In this document: positions 1 through 8,746 of the stretch, piece after piece | How the letters are laid out: each line of letters opens with the position of its first letter | How positions within the stretch are numbered: position 1 is the first letter of the stretch | DNA from: Flavobacterium fryxellicola | Lineage (GTDB): Bacteria; Bacteroidota; Bacteroidia; Flavobacteriales; Flavobacteriaceae | Length of the DNA: 64,000 nt | Direction: 5' to 3' | Assembly: GCF_900143245.1 (NCBI RefSeq) | Contig: NZ_FRDK01000003.1 | Location: 1-64,000 of the forward strand | The notes under the pieces: generated by a model | Seen by the model: only the letters and a program-made list of their open reading frames with translations | Databases searched by the model: none | Told to the model about the DNA's origin: nothing | Translations under genes and position numbers: made by a program

Positions 1-639
1 ATTAGAAAACCGAATAAACAGGAGTGGTTCTGGCCGTAAATTTGTAAAATATAGAAAGGTAATTACCGTTAGACCGTTTCAGTGCATAGAAATGGGTATA
101 AAGATGGTTTGGATTCCTAGTGTAGGTAAAAACGCTTATTTATTATCAATCATAGACGTTCATACCCGCAGAATATTAAAAGATTACTTTTCTTTCTCAA
201 TAAAACAGAACAAAGTAATAACATTTCTTTCTGATTTATTTTTAGAATATCAATACCCTGAAAGTGTTGTTATAAGAAGTGACAATGGAATTCAATTTAT
301 TGCCAAAAGTGTTCGGGAATACCTTGGACTCATAGGAGTTCAGAAAGAATTTACACATGTAGCCACACCTGAAGAAAATGCACATATTGAAGCCTATCAT
401 GGAATACTAAAAAAAGAAGTGTTCCAAAGATTTGATTACAGAACTTTTGGAGAAATTGAGTTAATACTAAAAAGATATGTGATTTTCTATAACAATACGA
501 GGCTACATGGACTTTTAGGAAGAATTACACCAGTGTAGAAATGGAACTCTGATAAACACCTAATAATGATGAAAAAATTAACAGCGTAATTAAAAATCGA
601 AATTTAGAATAATACTCTTGTTTTATAGGGGTCAAAACA
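1..639 (+). mobile_element. IS3-family insertion sequence, right-hand part
   Basis: The window opens inside an insertion sequence. Its transposase reading frame runs to 538. About 95 bases later, at roughly 628-639, lies a GGGGTCA-containing sequence that resembles the right terminal inverted repeat of IS150-group IS3 elements (these usually end in GGGGTCAGTACA or similar). Beyond it the sequence becomes the coding strand of an AbiEii-type gene that is cut short exactly here. This fits insertion into that gene. The left end lies outside the window, so the terminal repeat match and any target duplication cannot be checked, and the boundary is approximate. Confidence 0.6.
2..538 (+). CDS. IS3-family transposase OrfB, C-terminal part (cut by window edge)
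   Basis: This is the integrase-core (rve, RNase H fold) half of an IS3-type transposase, which cuts and rejoins DNA at the element ends. The reading frame is open from the first codon in the window, before the first ATG at 92, so the gene continues leftward. The acidic triad is visible: an Asp in SIIDVHTRR, an Asp in RSDNGIQF and a Glu in HIEAYHGILKKE, followed by the usual C-terminal YNNTRLH motif. The product ends normally about 15 residues after that motif. The usual upstream OrfA and the frameshift site would lie to the left. The catalytic domain looks intact, but whether the whole element is active cannot be judged. Confidence 0.85.
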   Translation, partial: LENRINRSGSGRKFVKYRKVITVRPFQCIEMGIKMVWIPSVGKNAYLLSIIDVHTRRILKDYFSFSIKQNKVITFLSDLFLEYQYPESVVIRSDNGIQFIAKSVREYLGLIGVQKEFTHVATPEENAHIEAYHGILKKEVFQRFDYRTFGEIELILKRYVIFYNNTRLHGLLGRITPV

Positions 640-1047
640 TAAATCTACAAAGTCTTTTTTGCTTCCTCTGCCAACAATTGCATTTAGCTTCATTGCCGCT
701 ATATCAGATTGGGTAACCAAACGAATGTTTTCTATAACTTCTATTTTGTTCAATAACGGGTATTTGTAATTAACAAAATCCACTTTAATGCCATCAACAG
801 AGAGAATTAAAAGGTTATTACTTTTTTTTAAAGTGATTACCTTGCCAAAAGAGGAAAGGGTTTCAATAAAATCATCAGCATAGATCTCAGAATTCCCAAA
901 TAAATCAATGTCAACCGACTTTCTATGACCAATTTGCAAGGCAAGTTACGTACCACCAACAAGATTAAAACCAGTAAATGAATCGCAATTCATTATTTTT
1001 TTTAAGAGGTCCAAGAGTTTTGGATTAACTGACTGTTTTTGTAGCAT
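604..1047 (-). pseudogene. AbiEii/AbiGii-type nucleotidyltransferase toxin, broken
   Basis: Read from an ATG at 1047, the frame gives the start of an AbiEii-like nucleotidyltransferase, the toxin half of type IV toxin-antitoxin or abortive-infection pairs. The nucleotide-binding signature LVGGT-x-LALQIGHR is present, but codon 34, inside it, is TAA (946-948). The frame then continues intact through SVDIDLFG, which carries the metal-binding Asp pair, to IAAMKLNAIVGRGSKKDFVDL. The C-terminal part is missing: the frame runs into the presumed IS end near 639 and stops at 604. The gene therefore has two lesions, a nonsense codon and a 3' truncation. Restart at a TTG (939) would lose the GGT motif. 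It overlaps the partner gene at 1002-1307 by 46 bases, as is normal for this pair. Confidence 0.8.
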
Positions 1048-1307
1048 CTAAATTGTGTTTTTTCAATTTTAAATAAGTCAGATAAAAAAGCTAACGTTAT
1101 AACATCTAACGTTCGTAATTTTAAAGAAACATTTTTTATGGTTTCTAATCCATAAATTTCTTGAATAATTTTCCAATCTGAAATTAATCCAAATTCTAAA
1201 ACTTTATATATTATTTGAACCTTCGATTTTTCAAATTCTAAAGCACTTTTATCTACATCCCAAAAAAGATGAGATGACAAATCGTTGATATCGTAAGCCG
1301 TTTTCAT
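1002..1307 (-). CDS. DUF6922-type partner of AbiEii nucleotidyltransferase
   Basis: This 101-residue protein has the pattern of the small conserved proteins encoded just upstream of AbiEii-type nucleotidyltransferases in Bacteroidota: DLSSHLFWDVD near the start, then a helical middle section and LAFLSDLFKIEKTQFRCY near the end. It is probably the antitoxin or regulator of the pair, although its biochemistry is not something I can state. The start ATG at 1307 is the only good one, and its 3' end overlaps the toxin pseudogene. It appears intact while its partner is dead, as expected if loss of the toxin was selected or neutral. The family name is from memory of the motif and should be confirmed. 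Confidence 0.65.
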   Translation of the reverse strand: MKTAYDINDLSSHLFWDVDKSALEFEKSKVQIIYKVLEFGLISDWKIIQEIYGLETIKNVSLKLRTLDVITLAFLSDLFKIEKTQFRCYKNSQLIQNSWTS

Positions 1308-1412
1308 GTAAACAAAATTAATATAAATTTTTGAATCTTCAACTTTTTTGATTTTTTGTAAATGTTGTGATTGACTTCTCTTAACTTTAACACTACGAAT
1401 ATAACCTTAAAG

Positions 1413-4256
1413 TTAATGCGCTTCCAACCAATCTTTTCCTTTTCCAATTTCTACATCTAAAGGCACATCAAGTTTAAAAGCGTTTTCCATTTCGTATTTT
1501 ATCATCGGTTGGATTTTTTCGAGCTCCGAATTATGAACATCAAAAACCAATTCATCATGTACTTGAAGCAGCATTTTACTCTTCCAGTTGTCGTCAGTTA
1601 ATTTTTTATGAATATTGATCATCGCAATTTTGATGATATCAGCTGCACTTCCTTGAATAGGTGCGTTTACCGCATTGCGTTCTGCGCCACCACGAACAAT
1701 CGCGTTTTGAGAATTAATGTCTTTTAGATAACGACGACGACCCAATATGGTTTGCACATAACCATTATCGCGCGCAAAATCAATTTGCTCTTGAATATAA
1801 GATTTTAATCTGGGATACGTTTGGTAATACGCTTCAATTAAATCAGCGCTCTCTTTGCGAGACAAGTTGGTTTGATTGCTCAATCCAAAAGCGGAAACAC
1901 CATATATAATTCCGAAATTCACTGTTTTAGCATGACTTCGCTGTTCCCGAGTTACCTCTTCCAATGGTACATTGAATACTTTTGATGCCGTCGACTTGTG
2001 AATATCTTCGTGATTCTGGAATGCCTTAATCATATTTTCCTCCCCGCTTAAGGCAGCAATAATTCGGAGTTCTATTTGAGAATAATCGGCAGAGACCAAA
2101 GTGTAATTTTCATCACGGGCTACAAATGCTTTTCTAATTTGTTGCCCCCGTTCGGTACGAATAGGAATGTTTTGTAAATTCGGATTGGTAGAACTCAAGC
2201 GTCCTGTTGCCGCCACAGTTTGCATATAATCAGTGTGAATGCGCTTTGTGCATGCGTCTACTTGCAGAGGCAATGCCTCAACATAGGTATTTTGAAGTTT
2301 TATTAAGGAACGCCAATCTAATATAGCCGAAACTATTTTGTTGTCTTTTGCTAAATAACTTAGCACTTCTTCGCCAGTTGCATATTGACCTGTTTTGGTT
2401 TTCTTCTGTTTGGTTCCACCTAGTTTTAATTTGTCAAATAAAATATCTCCCAATTGTTTTGGAGAAGCCAAATTGAATTTTTCGCCTGCAATGTCAAAAA
2501 TAGTTGCTTCCAGCGTTTTGATGTCTTTGTCTAATTCTTGTGATAAGGACTTCAAAAAGGGAACGTCTAACCGAATTCCTTCTTTCTCCATAGCAGCTAA
2601 AACTTTTACTAACGGGATTTCGATATCCTCAAAAAGTTTCTTAGTTCCGGTTTTGTCTAATTCCAAGATGAAAATTTCCTTTAGTTGCAAGGTTACATCA
2701 GCATCTTCAACGGCATATTCTTTTATTACCTCCAGTTCAACATCACGCATTGATTTTTGGTTTTTTCCTTTTTTACCAATTAATGTTTCAATGGATTGTG
2801 GCGCATATTTCAAGTACGTTTCTGCTAAAATATCCATGTTGTGGCGCATATCTGGATTAATCAGATAATGGGCGATCATGGTATCGAATAATTTTCCTTT
2901 GACAGTAACATTGTAATTGGAAAGAATTTTTAAATCGTATTTTAGATTTTGTCCAATTTTTTCAATTTTTTCATTTTCGAAAAATGGAATGAATTTATCG
3001 ATTAAAGAGTGCGCTTCTTCTTGGTTTTCAGGAAATGGAACATAAAAACCTTTTCCTTTTTCATAAGAGAAAGAGATTCCAACTAATTCCGCATGCAAGG
3101 CATCCAAGCCTGTAGTTTCCGTATCAAAACAAACCGATGCTTGTTTTTGTAAATTTTGCAACAGCAATCTCAGGCCTAAATCACCTTGAATTATCTGATA
3201 GGAATGTGGGGTGTTTTCTAAAGTATTGTAAAACGCAGTTCTGCTTTCCACGCCATTTTGATCTTCATTTTGAATTGCGAACATGTCAAATTGCTCTGTG
3301 TGTGGTGCGAGATTTTTTTTATACAATCTTGGATCAACAGCTTCTATTCCCTTTCCTTCGGTGGGGGACGGGGGGAGGAATATGGCATCAAATTGTTCTG
3401 CCATTCGTCTAAACTCTAATTCGTTGAATAGCGCATCTGTTTTTTCGACATCAGGAGTGGATAATTCGTAATCTTTTTCATCAAAAACGACTGGACAATC
3501 AATGATAATTGTCGCTAAAGTTTTCGACAACAAGCCTTTTTCTTTATTCGCTTCAATATTTTCTTTCATTTTACCTTTAAGCTTATCCGTATTAGCCAAA
3601 AGGTTTTCCATGGTTCCAAATTCCTTCAACAGTTTCTTAGCCGTTACTTCACCTACGCCAGGAAGTCCCGGAATATTATCCGCTGTATCGCCCATCATTC
3701 CAAGAAAGTCGATTACTTGATCTGGTCGTTCGATTTCAAATTTTGCCAAAACTTCAGGAATCCCCCAAATTTCTATGCCGTTACCCATTCTAGCGGGTTT
3801 GTACATAAATATGTTTTCAGAAACCAGTTGTGCAAAATCTTTATCGGGTGTTACCATAAAGACTTTGTAATTCTGTTTTTCGGCTTGCTTGGCAATAGTT
3901 CCTATCAAATCGTCAGCTTCAAATCCCTTAACTTCAATAATGGGAATATGCATCGCTTTTAATAATTGCTGAATATAGGGAATAGCAATTTTTATGGCCT
4001 CTGGAGTCGCATCGCGATGTGCTTTGTATTCCGGAAAAATATCATTTCTTAGTTGGCTACCACCGTTATCAAAAGCAACCGCAAGATGATCTGGTTTTTC
4101 TCTTTTTATTACGTCCATTAAGGAATTCATAAATCCCATAATGGCCGAGGTGTCCATTCCTTTAGAATTGATTCGTGGATTTTTTATGAAAGCATAATAC
4201 CCTCTAAAGATTAAGGCATAAGCATCTAGAAGGAACAGGCGTTTTTGTTGTGACAT
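1413..4256 (-). CDS. polA: DNA polymerase I
   Basis: DNA polymerase I fills gaps and removes RNA primers during replication and repair. The 947-residue protein has all three domains: an N-terminal 5'-3' exonuclease (residues 1 to about 290, with LLDAYALIFR and the GDTADNIPGLPGVG helix-hairpin-helix), a 3'-5' proofreading domain with its DTETTGLD motif at about residues 378-385, and the polymerase domain with motif A DYSQIELR at about 724 and motif C VHDELVF around 901. Because DxE is present, proofreading is probably active, unlike in Taq polymerase. A longer frame exists from 4283, but a TAnnTTTG element sits at 4281-4288 on this strand, so transcription should begin after 4283. The start MSQQKR at 4256 is therefore preferred, and it matches the family. 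Confidence 0.97.
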   Translation of the reverse strand: MSQQKRLFLLDAYALIFRGYYAFIKNPRINSKGMDTSAIMGFMNSLMDVIKREKPDHLAVAFDNGGSQLRNDIFPEYKAHRDATPEAIKIAIPYIQQLLKAMHIPIIEVKGFEADDLIGTIAKQAEKQNYKVFMVTPDKDFAQLVSENIFMYKPARMGNGIEIWGIPEVLAKFEIERPDQVIDFLGMMGDTADNIPGLPGVGEVTAKKLLKEFGTMENLLANTDKLKGKMKENIEANKEKGLLSKTLATIIIDCPVVFDEKDYELSTPDVEKTDALFNELEFRRMAEQFDAIFLPPSPTEGKGIEAVDPRLYKKNLAPHTEQFDMFAIQNEDQNGVESRTAFYNTLENTPHSYQIIQGDLGLRLLLQNLQKQASVCFDTETTGLDALHAELVGISFSYEKGKGFYVPFPENQEEAHSLIDKFIPFFENEKIEKIGQNLKYDLKILSNYNVTVKGKLFDTMIAHYLINPDMRHNMDILAETYLKYAPQSIETLIGKKGKNQKSMRDVELEVIKEYAVEDADVTLQLKEIFILELDKTGTKKLFEDIEIPLVKVLAAMEKEGIRLDVPFLKSLSQELDKDIKTLEATIFDIAGEKFNLASPKQLGDILFDKLKLGGTKQKKTKTGQYATGEEVLSYLAKDNKIVSAILDWRSLIKLQNTYVEALPLQVDACTKRIHTDYMQTVAATGRLSSTNPNLQNIPIRTERGQQIRKAFVARDENYTLVSADYSQIELRIIAALSGEENMIKAFQNHEDIHKSTASKVFNVPLEEVTREQRSHAKTVNFGIIYGVSAFGLSNQTNLSRKESADLIEAYYQTYPRLKSYIQEQIDFARDNGYVQTILGRRRYLKDINSQNAIVRGGAERNAVNAPIQGSAADIIKIAMINIHKKLTDDNWKSKMLLQVHDELVFDVHNSELEKIQPMIKYEMENAFKLDVPLDVEIGKGKDWLEAH

Positions 4257-4280
4257 GAATTGTGGTTTTTGTAAAGTTTT

Positions 4281-4288
4281 CAAAAGTA
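4281..4288 (-). promoter_or_regulatory. Candidate -7 element of polA
   Basis: On the minus strand this reads TACTTTTG, a full match to the Bacteroidota -7 consensus TAnnTTTG. It lies 24 bases upstream of the preferred polA start at 4256. No clear TTG -33 box is seen at the ideal distance. Confidence 0.5.
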
Positions 4289-4612
4289 CAAAACTTGTGA
4301 CATAAAGGGGAGCTGGTTTGAAAAATTTCTGTTTTTATCTGCAATGCAAACTAATTTCATACTAATGAAAATTAAAGTAGTGTATATTTTTTTAGTAATG
4401 ATTCCGTACTGTTTTACTCGAAAGAAAATAGATATAAATAGCAAATGGTTATTTAAAATATATTTAAAATTATAAGAATAATAATATATTATAATTAAAA
4501 ACGTGTATTTTGTCGACATAATATGTATTTAATCGATATATTGTTTAATTTTACCAAATGGTTTTGAGAATCCATTTTATGCTCTATTATTTAATCTTTT
4601 ATTTTATTTATT

Positions 4613-6121
4613 ATGAAAAAAAATTACGCTGTTACAAAGGTTTTGCAAGCCTGTTTGTTATTTTTCATGATAATAACGACAAATGTGTTTGGCCAGGTGG
4701 GCATAGGAACGATAACACCAAACGCAAGCTCTGTTTTAGATGTTTCCTCGACAACCCAAGGAATGTTGACGCCCAGAATGACAACGGTGCAACGAACGGC
4801 TATTTCGTCGCCAGCCGATGGATTAATGGTTTATGATACCGATTTGAAATCATTTTTCCACTACAATACAGCCATTGCATCGTGGAATGTTATCAATAGT
4901 GCTACGACAGGGAGATCAAAGTTTAAGAGAATCAAATCTACGGATGTTTTAGCAACAGTTTTAGCTGCGGAGAAAACCGCTGGAGGTGGCTCCAAATATC
5001 TTTTGGACTCGGAAACTTTATACGAAATCAATGGCGCAATCAATGTAGACTTACCAATAGAGCTAAATAATGCCTATGTTGCTGGTTTAGACTCTGGAGA
5101 GGATAAGTTGATTAAAGCAAATGGAGATCTCTTTACGGGGACAACAGGTGGATCAATTAGGGTGTTAACTGTTGTAGCATCAGGGGCTAGTGGTAATGTT
5201 TTTAATATAACGGGCGCTGGAAATCAAAACTTGGTATTTAGGGATTGTATTGTAGCCAACTCAGCAAATGTTGGTCTTATCAAAGGTTTTTCATTAGTAT
5301 TTGTGAGTATTGTACAATATGTAGGTAATGCAAATGGAATCATTTACGAAAATATCAATAAATTATTGATTAATAATGCTGGCTGGTTTGGAGGCGGTTT
5401 ACCTCTGGGTAATTCTGGAACTTATGAGAAGATTGTTGGGACATTTGAACAAGTTGCCAAACAAGGAGGATTTAGTGAAGTTTCCGGATCAAGTATTGGT
5501 TTTGATGTGTCTGGTAATCCAATTATAAATGGTGATGCTGTTATTGAAAGTGTCGTGTTTACCGGAAGTAATGCGGCTGGATATGTAAAGCCCTACACGA
5601 TTGGGACCTACACAGGTTATAATTTTAATAATAATTGGAATATAAGATGCGCAGGAATTCCAACCGAAGGTGATTCCTTTGCATCAGGCAATTTATATTT
5701 GGATAGGACATTAACTTCGCCAACTCTTCAAATGCCAAGTACTACTACCGCTTACAAGATTCCTGGAACAACAGTTCCTACTAATTTATTTAGAATGGAT
5801 GGAGCAACAACTAACAGAATTGTTTATTTAGGAAAAAAAAGGAGAACGTTTACCGTGTCGGCTTCCGTTTCATTTGAAGGTGGAACTGGTAGTGCCGACC
5901 TTTTATTTTATTTTGTTAAATTTGCGGTGGGTGGAAGTCCTTTCAATTTTGTCACTTCATCTGAAACCTTTATAGATTCTAATACTGCAAGTGTGCAAAG
6001 TTTCCCTGTTTCCGGAACAGTAACCCTTAGTACTGGTGAATATGTTGAATTGTACGGTCAGCGACTTAATGGTACTAACAAAATCTTTACGTTTCGGTCC
6101 TATAATATTTCAATGAAATAA
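4613..6121 (+). CDS. Secreted surface protein of unknown function
   Basis: This 502-residue protein starts with a signal peptide (MKKNYAV, a hydrophobic stretch, cleavage likely after FGQ). The mature part begins VGIGTITPNASSVLDVSSTTQGMLTPRM. That opening is common to many Flavobacteriia exported proteins, in which 'VGIGTTTP...LDV.S...G.L.PRMTT.QR' precedes a variable region, as in phage-tail-like or adhesin-like repeats. The rest is rich in Gly, Ser, Thr and Asn and has no catalytic motif I recognise; beta structure seems likely. No obvious type IX secretion C-terminal domain is seen, since it ends FTFRSYNISMK. It stands alone between polA and a metallophosphoesterase, and a long hairpin follows it. 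Its function is unknown. Confidence 0.75.
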   Translation: MKKNYAVTKVLQACLLFFMIITTNVFGQVGIGTITPNASSVLDVSSTTQGMLTPRMTTVQRTAISSPADGLMVYDTDLKSFFHYNTAIASWNVINSATTGRSKFKRIKSTDVLATVLAAEKTAGGGSKYLLDSETLYEINGAINVDLPIELNNAYVAGLDSGEDKLIKANGDLFTGTTGGSIRVLTVVASGASGNVFNITGAGNQNLVFRDCIVANSANVGLIKGFSLVFVSIVQYVGNANGIIYENINKLLINNAGWFGGGLPLGNSGTYEKIVGTFEQVAKQGGFSEVSGSSIGFDVSGNPIINGDAVIESVVFTGSNAAGYVKPYTIGTYTGYNFNNNWNIRCAGIPTEGDSFASGNLYLDRTLTSPTLQMPSTTTAYKIPGTTVPTNLFRMDGATTNRIVYLGKKRRTFTVSASVSFEGGTGSADLLFYFVKFAVGGSPFNFVTSSETFIDSNTASVQSFPVSGTVTLSTGEYVELYGQRLNGTNKIFTFRSYNISMK

Positions 6122-6138
6122 TAAGTAAAATCAGTTTT

Positions 6139-6195
6139 AAATTTAATAAAGAACACATTATTTTTGCAGAAAATAATGTGTTCTTTATTAAATTT
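6139..6195. terminator. 26-bp perfect hairpin after the secreted-protein gene
   Basis: The arms 6139-6164 and 6170-6195 are perfect reverse complements around a 5-base loop (TGCAG). The inner arm reads AACACATTATTTT and its complement. It begins 18 bases after the stop codon at 6121. No extra T-run follows beyond the A/T-rich base of the stem, but a stem this long should end or protect the upstream transcript. It is symmetrical enough to act on either strand. Confidence 0.65.
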
Positions 6196-6306
6196 CAATA
6201 TTTAAAATCGCTATGCTTTTTTCAAGGATAATCAACCGTTAAATTTTAACTAATACCAATCTACGTAACTTAAATTTTTTGTTATTTTGTTAAAAATTTT
6301 TTTATA

Positions 6307-7542
6307 ATGATCTTTCGTATCGTATTCTTGTGTTTAGTCCTACTCATTATTGAGCTTTATACATTTCAAGTATTAAAAACTTTGATAAAATCAAAGCCAG
6401 CATTGTTTTCAATTCAGTTTATTAGCCTCTTATTTTTAGTATATATTGTCTATTCTTTAATGCAATTTGACCGAAGCGTAGGGCAGACTCAACAAATGAT
6501 GTCTACCATGGGTTTGTTGCTTATTGTTTATGTTCCAAAATTAATATTGACTTTTACATTAATGGGGGAAGATATCTACAGGCTGTGTGTAGGATCCGTT
6601 AATTTTTTTGTCGAATATGACAAGAGTACAGATTTCCTTAATTCCAGAAGAAAGTTTGTAAGTCAAATAGGATTGGGATTAGCAGCAGTTCCTTTCTTGT
6701 CCTTAATATACGGAGTGACAATAGGAAAATACAATTACAAGGTGATCAAGCAACGGATCTTTTTTCCTGATTTACCAGATGCTTTTGATGGTTTTACGAT
6801 TACTCAAATATCAGATGTTCATAGTGGAAGTTTTGATAATCCAGAAAAAATTAATTATGCCATTGATCTGGTAAATGAGCAAAATTCAGATCTGATTTTG
6901 TTTACTGGCGATATCGTGAATACGGATGCAAAGGAAATGCATCCTTGGATAGAAACATTCAATAAAATTAAAAAGCACGAATATGGTAAATATTCGGTTT
7001 TAGGGAATCACGATTATGGAGAATATATTACGTGGCCAACGGAGGCCGCAAAAGAAGATAATTTTCAAGCTATAAAAAACTTATACGGGGAAATAGGTTT
7101 CAATTTATTGTTGAATGAACATACTTTTATCCAAAAAGGAGAAGATAAAATAGCTTTAGTAGGTGTCGAGAATTGGGGTCATAACTTCAAACAAGCTGGA
7201 GATTTAAGCAAGGCTTCAGGGCAACTAAAGAAAGAAGATTTTAAGATTTTGATGAGCCACGATCCTTCACATTGGGAACATGTAGTGCAACATGACGATA
7301 AACATTATCATCTTACACTTTCTGGACACACCCATGGAATGCAATTTGGTATTGAAATTCCAGGGTACTTTAAATGGAGTTTAGCACAGTATGTTTATAA
7401 ACAATGGGCGGGATTATATGAGAACCTGGGAAGATACGTTTATGTTAATAGAGGTTTTGGTTTTCATGCATATCCAGGTAGAGTAGGTATTATGCCGGAA
7501 ATAACAGTCATTGAACTAAAAAAAGGTGTTAATGTGGCATAA
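6307..7542 (+). CDS. Membrane-anchored metallophosphoesterase (YkuE/YaeI type)
   Basis: A 411-residue protein with about four N-terminal membrane segments (residues 1 to about 150) followed by a calcineurin-like phosphoesterase domain. Five metal-site motifs are in order: ISDVHSG (D170, H172), FTGDIVN (D202), GNHD (N234, H235, D236), LMSHDPSHW and SGHTHG (H341, H343). This is the class that in other bacteria acts on lipid pyrophosphates such as UDP-diacylglucosamine or on other phosphodiesters, so a role at the cytoplasmic membrane is likely. The substrate cannot be named from sequence. It is followed after 74 bases by the thioredoxin-like gene on the same strand. Confidence 0.88.
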   Translation: MIFRIVFLCLVLLIIELYTFQVLKTLIKSKPALFSIQFISLLFLVYIVYSLMQFDRSVGQTQQMMSTMGLLLIVYVPKLILTFTLMGEDIYRLCVGSVNFFVEYDKSTDFLNSRRKFVSQIGLGLAAVPFLSLIYGVTIGKYNYKVIKQRIFFPDLPDAFDGFTITQISDVHSGSFDNPEKINYAIDLVNEQNSDLILFTGDIVNTDAKEMHPWIETFNKIKKHEYGKYSVLGNHDYGEYITWPTEAAKEDNFQAIKNLYGEIGFNLLLNEHTFIQKGEDKIALVGVENWGHNFKQAGDLSKASGQLKKEDFKILMSHDPSHWEHVVQHDDKHYHLTLSGHTHGMQFGIEIPGYFKWSLAQYVYKQWAGLYENLGRYVYVNRGFGFHAYPGRVGIMPEITVIELKKGVNVA

Positions 7543-7616
7543 TACGTTAAAAATGCTACATTTGTAAAATAAATATCTCTTTTTAGTGAATTTTAAAAAA
7601 TTAAATTTTTGGTTTT

Positions 7617-7913
7617 ATGTCAAAATTTGGAGAACTTATAAATACTCAAGTACCTGTGTTAATTGATTTTTACACAGAATGGAACGAATCTTCAGTTTCA
7701 ATGCATCCTGTAATCAGGGATGTAGCAGCTGCTCTTGGCGATAAAGCAAAAGTCATTAGAATTGATGTAGATAAAAATCAAGAATTAGCGGATGCCCTAC
7801 GCATCAAAGGCTTGCCTACTTTGATGATTTACAAACACGGTCAAATGATTTGGAGACAGTCCGGAGAATTAGATGCCAATACGCTTATTGGAATCGTTCA
7901 GGAACAATTATAA
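7617..7913 (+). CDS. Thioredoxin-fold protein lacking the CxxC motif
   Basis: A 98-residue single-domain thioredoxin-fold protein. It keeps the family frame (VLIDFYTEW, then IDVDKN, then the cis-proline segment GLPTLMIYKHGQ). Where thioredoxin has WCGPC it reads W22-N-E-S-S, so both redox cysteines are gone and the protein contains no cysteine at all. It cannot be a dithiol reductase; a binding or chaperone-like role is more likely. It has no signal peptide, so it is cytoplasmic. It converges on the polysaccharide deacetylase gene with only 14 bases between the stops. Cysteine-free thioredoxin-like proteins of this size recur in Flavobacteriia, so this is probably not a sequencing error. Confidence 0.85.
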   Translation: MSKFGELINTQVPVLIDFYTEWNESSVSMHPVIRDVAAALGDKAKVIRIDVDKNQELADALRIKGLPTLMIYKHGQMIWRQSGELDANTLIGIVQEQL

Positions 7914-7927
7914 CAGCATTTTTTGTT

Positions 7928-8569
7928 TCATAAAACAGCACATTTAAAATTATTTTTTTTTAAAAAAGCCAGTGTTTTTGGTAACACGTATTCAAGGTTT
8001 TTGAAGGCTTTTAGGCTGTCATGAAAAACAATAATACTTCCCGGTTTTATATTTGATAGTACATTATCTAAACATTTTTCTTTGGATATGGTCGTGTCGA
8101 AGTCCGCACTGAGTACATCCCACATCATTATTTTATATCCTAATGCTCTTATCTCTCTTGCTTGGGCTCTTTTTAATTTGCCGTAAGGGGGACGGAATAG
8201 TTTAGATTTTAAACCGTAATTACTATTGCTCTGAATTGCCTCTGCACAGAGTTTTGTGTTTTCTACATAAGATTTTGTTTCTGTTTTCCAGCCATTTAGA
8301 TGATTAAAGGTATGGTTTCCTACTCCATGACCCTCTTTAACTAACTCTTTAAATAGTGCTGAATTTTTTTTGATATTGTCTCCTATGCAAAAAAAAGTTG
8401 CTTTTACATCGTATTTTTTTAATTCCTCCAAAACCCATCCTGTAACTTCGGGGACAGGTCCATCATCAAATGTGAGGTAAACGGTATTTCCTGTATTGGA
8501 GACATCCCAAATATAATTAGAAAATATCTTTTTTATAATCCAGTTGGTCTTAATCCAGTAGAAGCTCAT
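7928..8569 (-). CDS. Polysaccharide deacetylase (NodB homology domain, CE4)
   Basis: A 213-residue carbohydrate esterase family 4 enzyme, which removes N- or O-acetyl groups from cell-wall or surface glycans. The five NodB motifs are visible: TFDDGP (D35, D36), the metal-binding H-x3-H in NHTFNH (H86, H90), RPPYG (R126), DVLSADFD (about 151-158) and IVFHDS (H183). There is no cleavable signal peptide, but a short hydrophobic patch near residues 7-20 could associate with the membrane. It is a single gene converging on the thioredoxin-like gene. The exact glycan cannot be inferred. All catalytic residues are present, so it should be active. Confidence 0.9.
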   Translation of the reverse strand: MSFYWIKTNWIIKKIFSNYIWDVSNTGNTVYLTFDDGPVPEVTGWVLEELKKYDVKATFFCIGDNIKKNSALFKELVKEGHGVGNHTFNHLNGWKTETKSYVENTKLCAEAIQSNSNYGLKSKLFRPPYGKLKRAQAREIRALGYKIMMWDVLSADFDTTISKEKCLDNVLSNIKPGSIIVFHDSLKAFKNLEYVLPKTLAFLKKNNFKCAVL

Positions 8570-8666
8570 CAGTTGAAAATTTGGGACATAAATAAAATGC
8601 TGGTTTTCTTTTAATTGAAACTAAGAAGTAGTCTGTTTTTTGCAAGGTACTTCTGCCTTGATTTTT

Positions 8667-8730
8667 AAAAAGAGACGAGGAGTTGCTTATAAATTTATTA
8701 CACAATAAATTCATAAGCAACTCCTCGTCT
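8667..8730 (-). terminator. Strong intrinsic terminator of the DUF2723 gene
   Basis: The arms 8673-8690 and 8713-8730 are perfect 18-base reverse complements (AGACGAGGAGTTGCTTAT and its complement). After one mismatch they are extended by 8 more pairs (8692-8699 with 8704-8711) around a 4-base loop. On the minus strand the hairpin begins 16 bases after the stop at 8747 and is followed by CTCTTTTT, so it is a classic terminator for that gene. Confidence 0.88.
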
Positions 8731-8746
8731 TACTTTCTACTTAAAT

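Noticed and set aside
4280..4519. 79-residue minus-strand frame upstream of polA
   Set aside because: It is Ile/Tyr/Phe-rich as expected for random AT-rich DNA, overlaps the polA promoter and has no recognisable feature.
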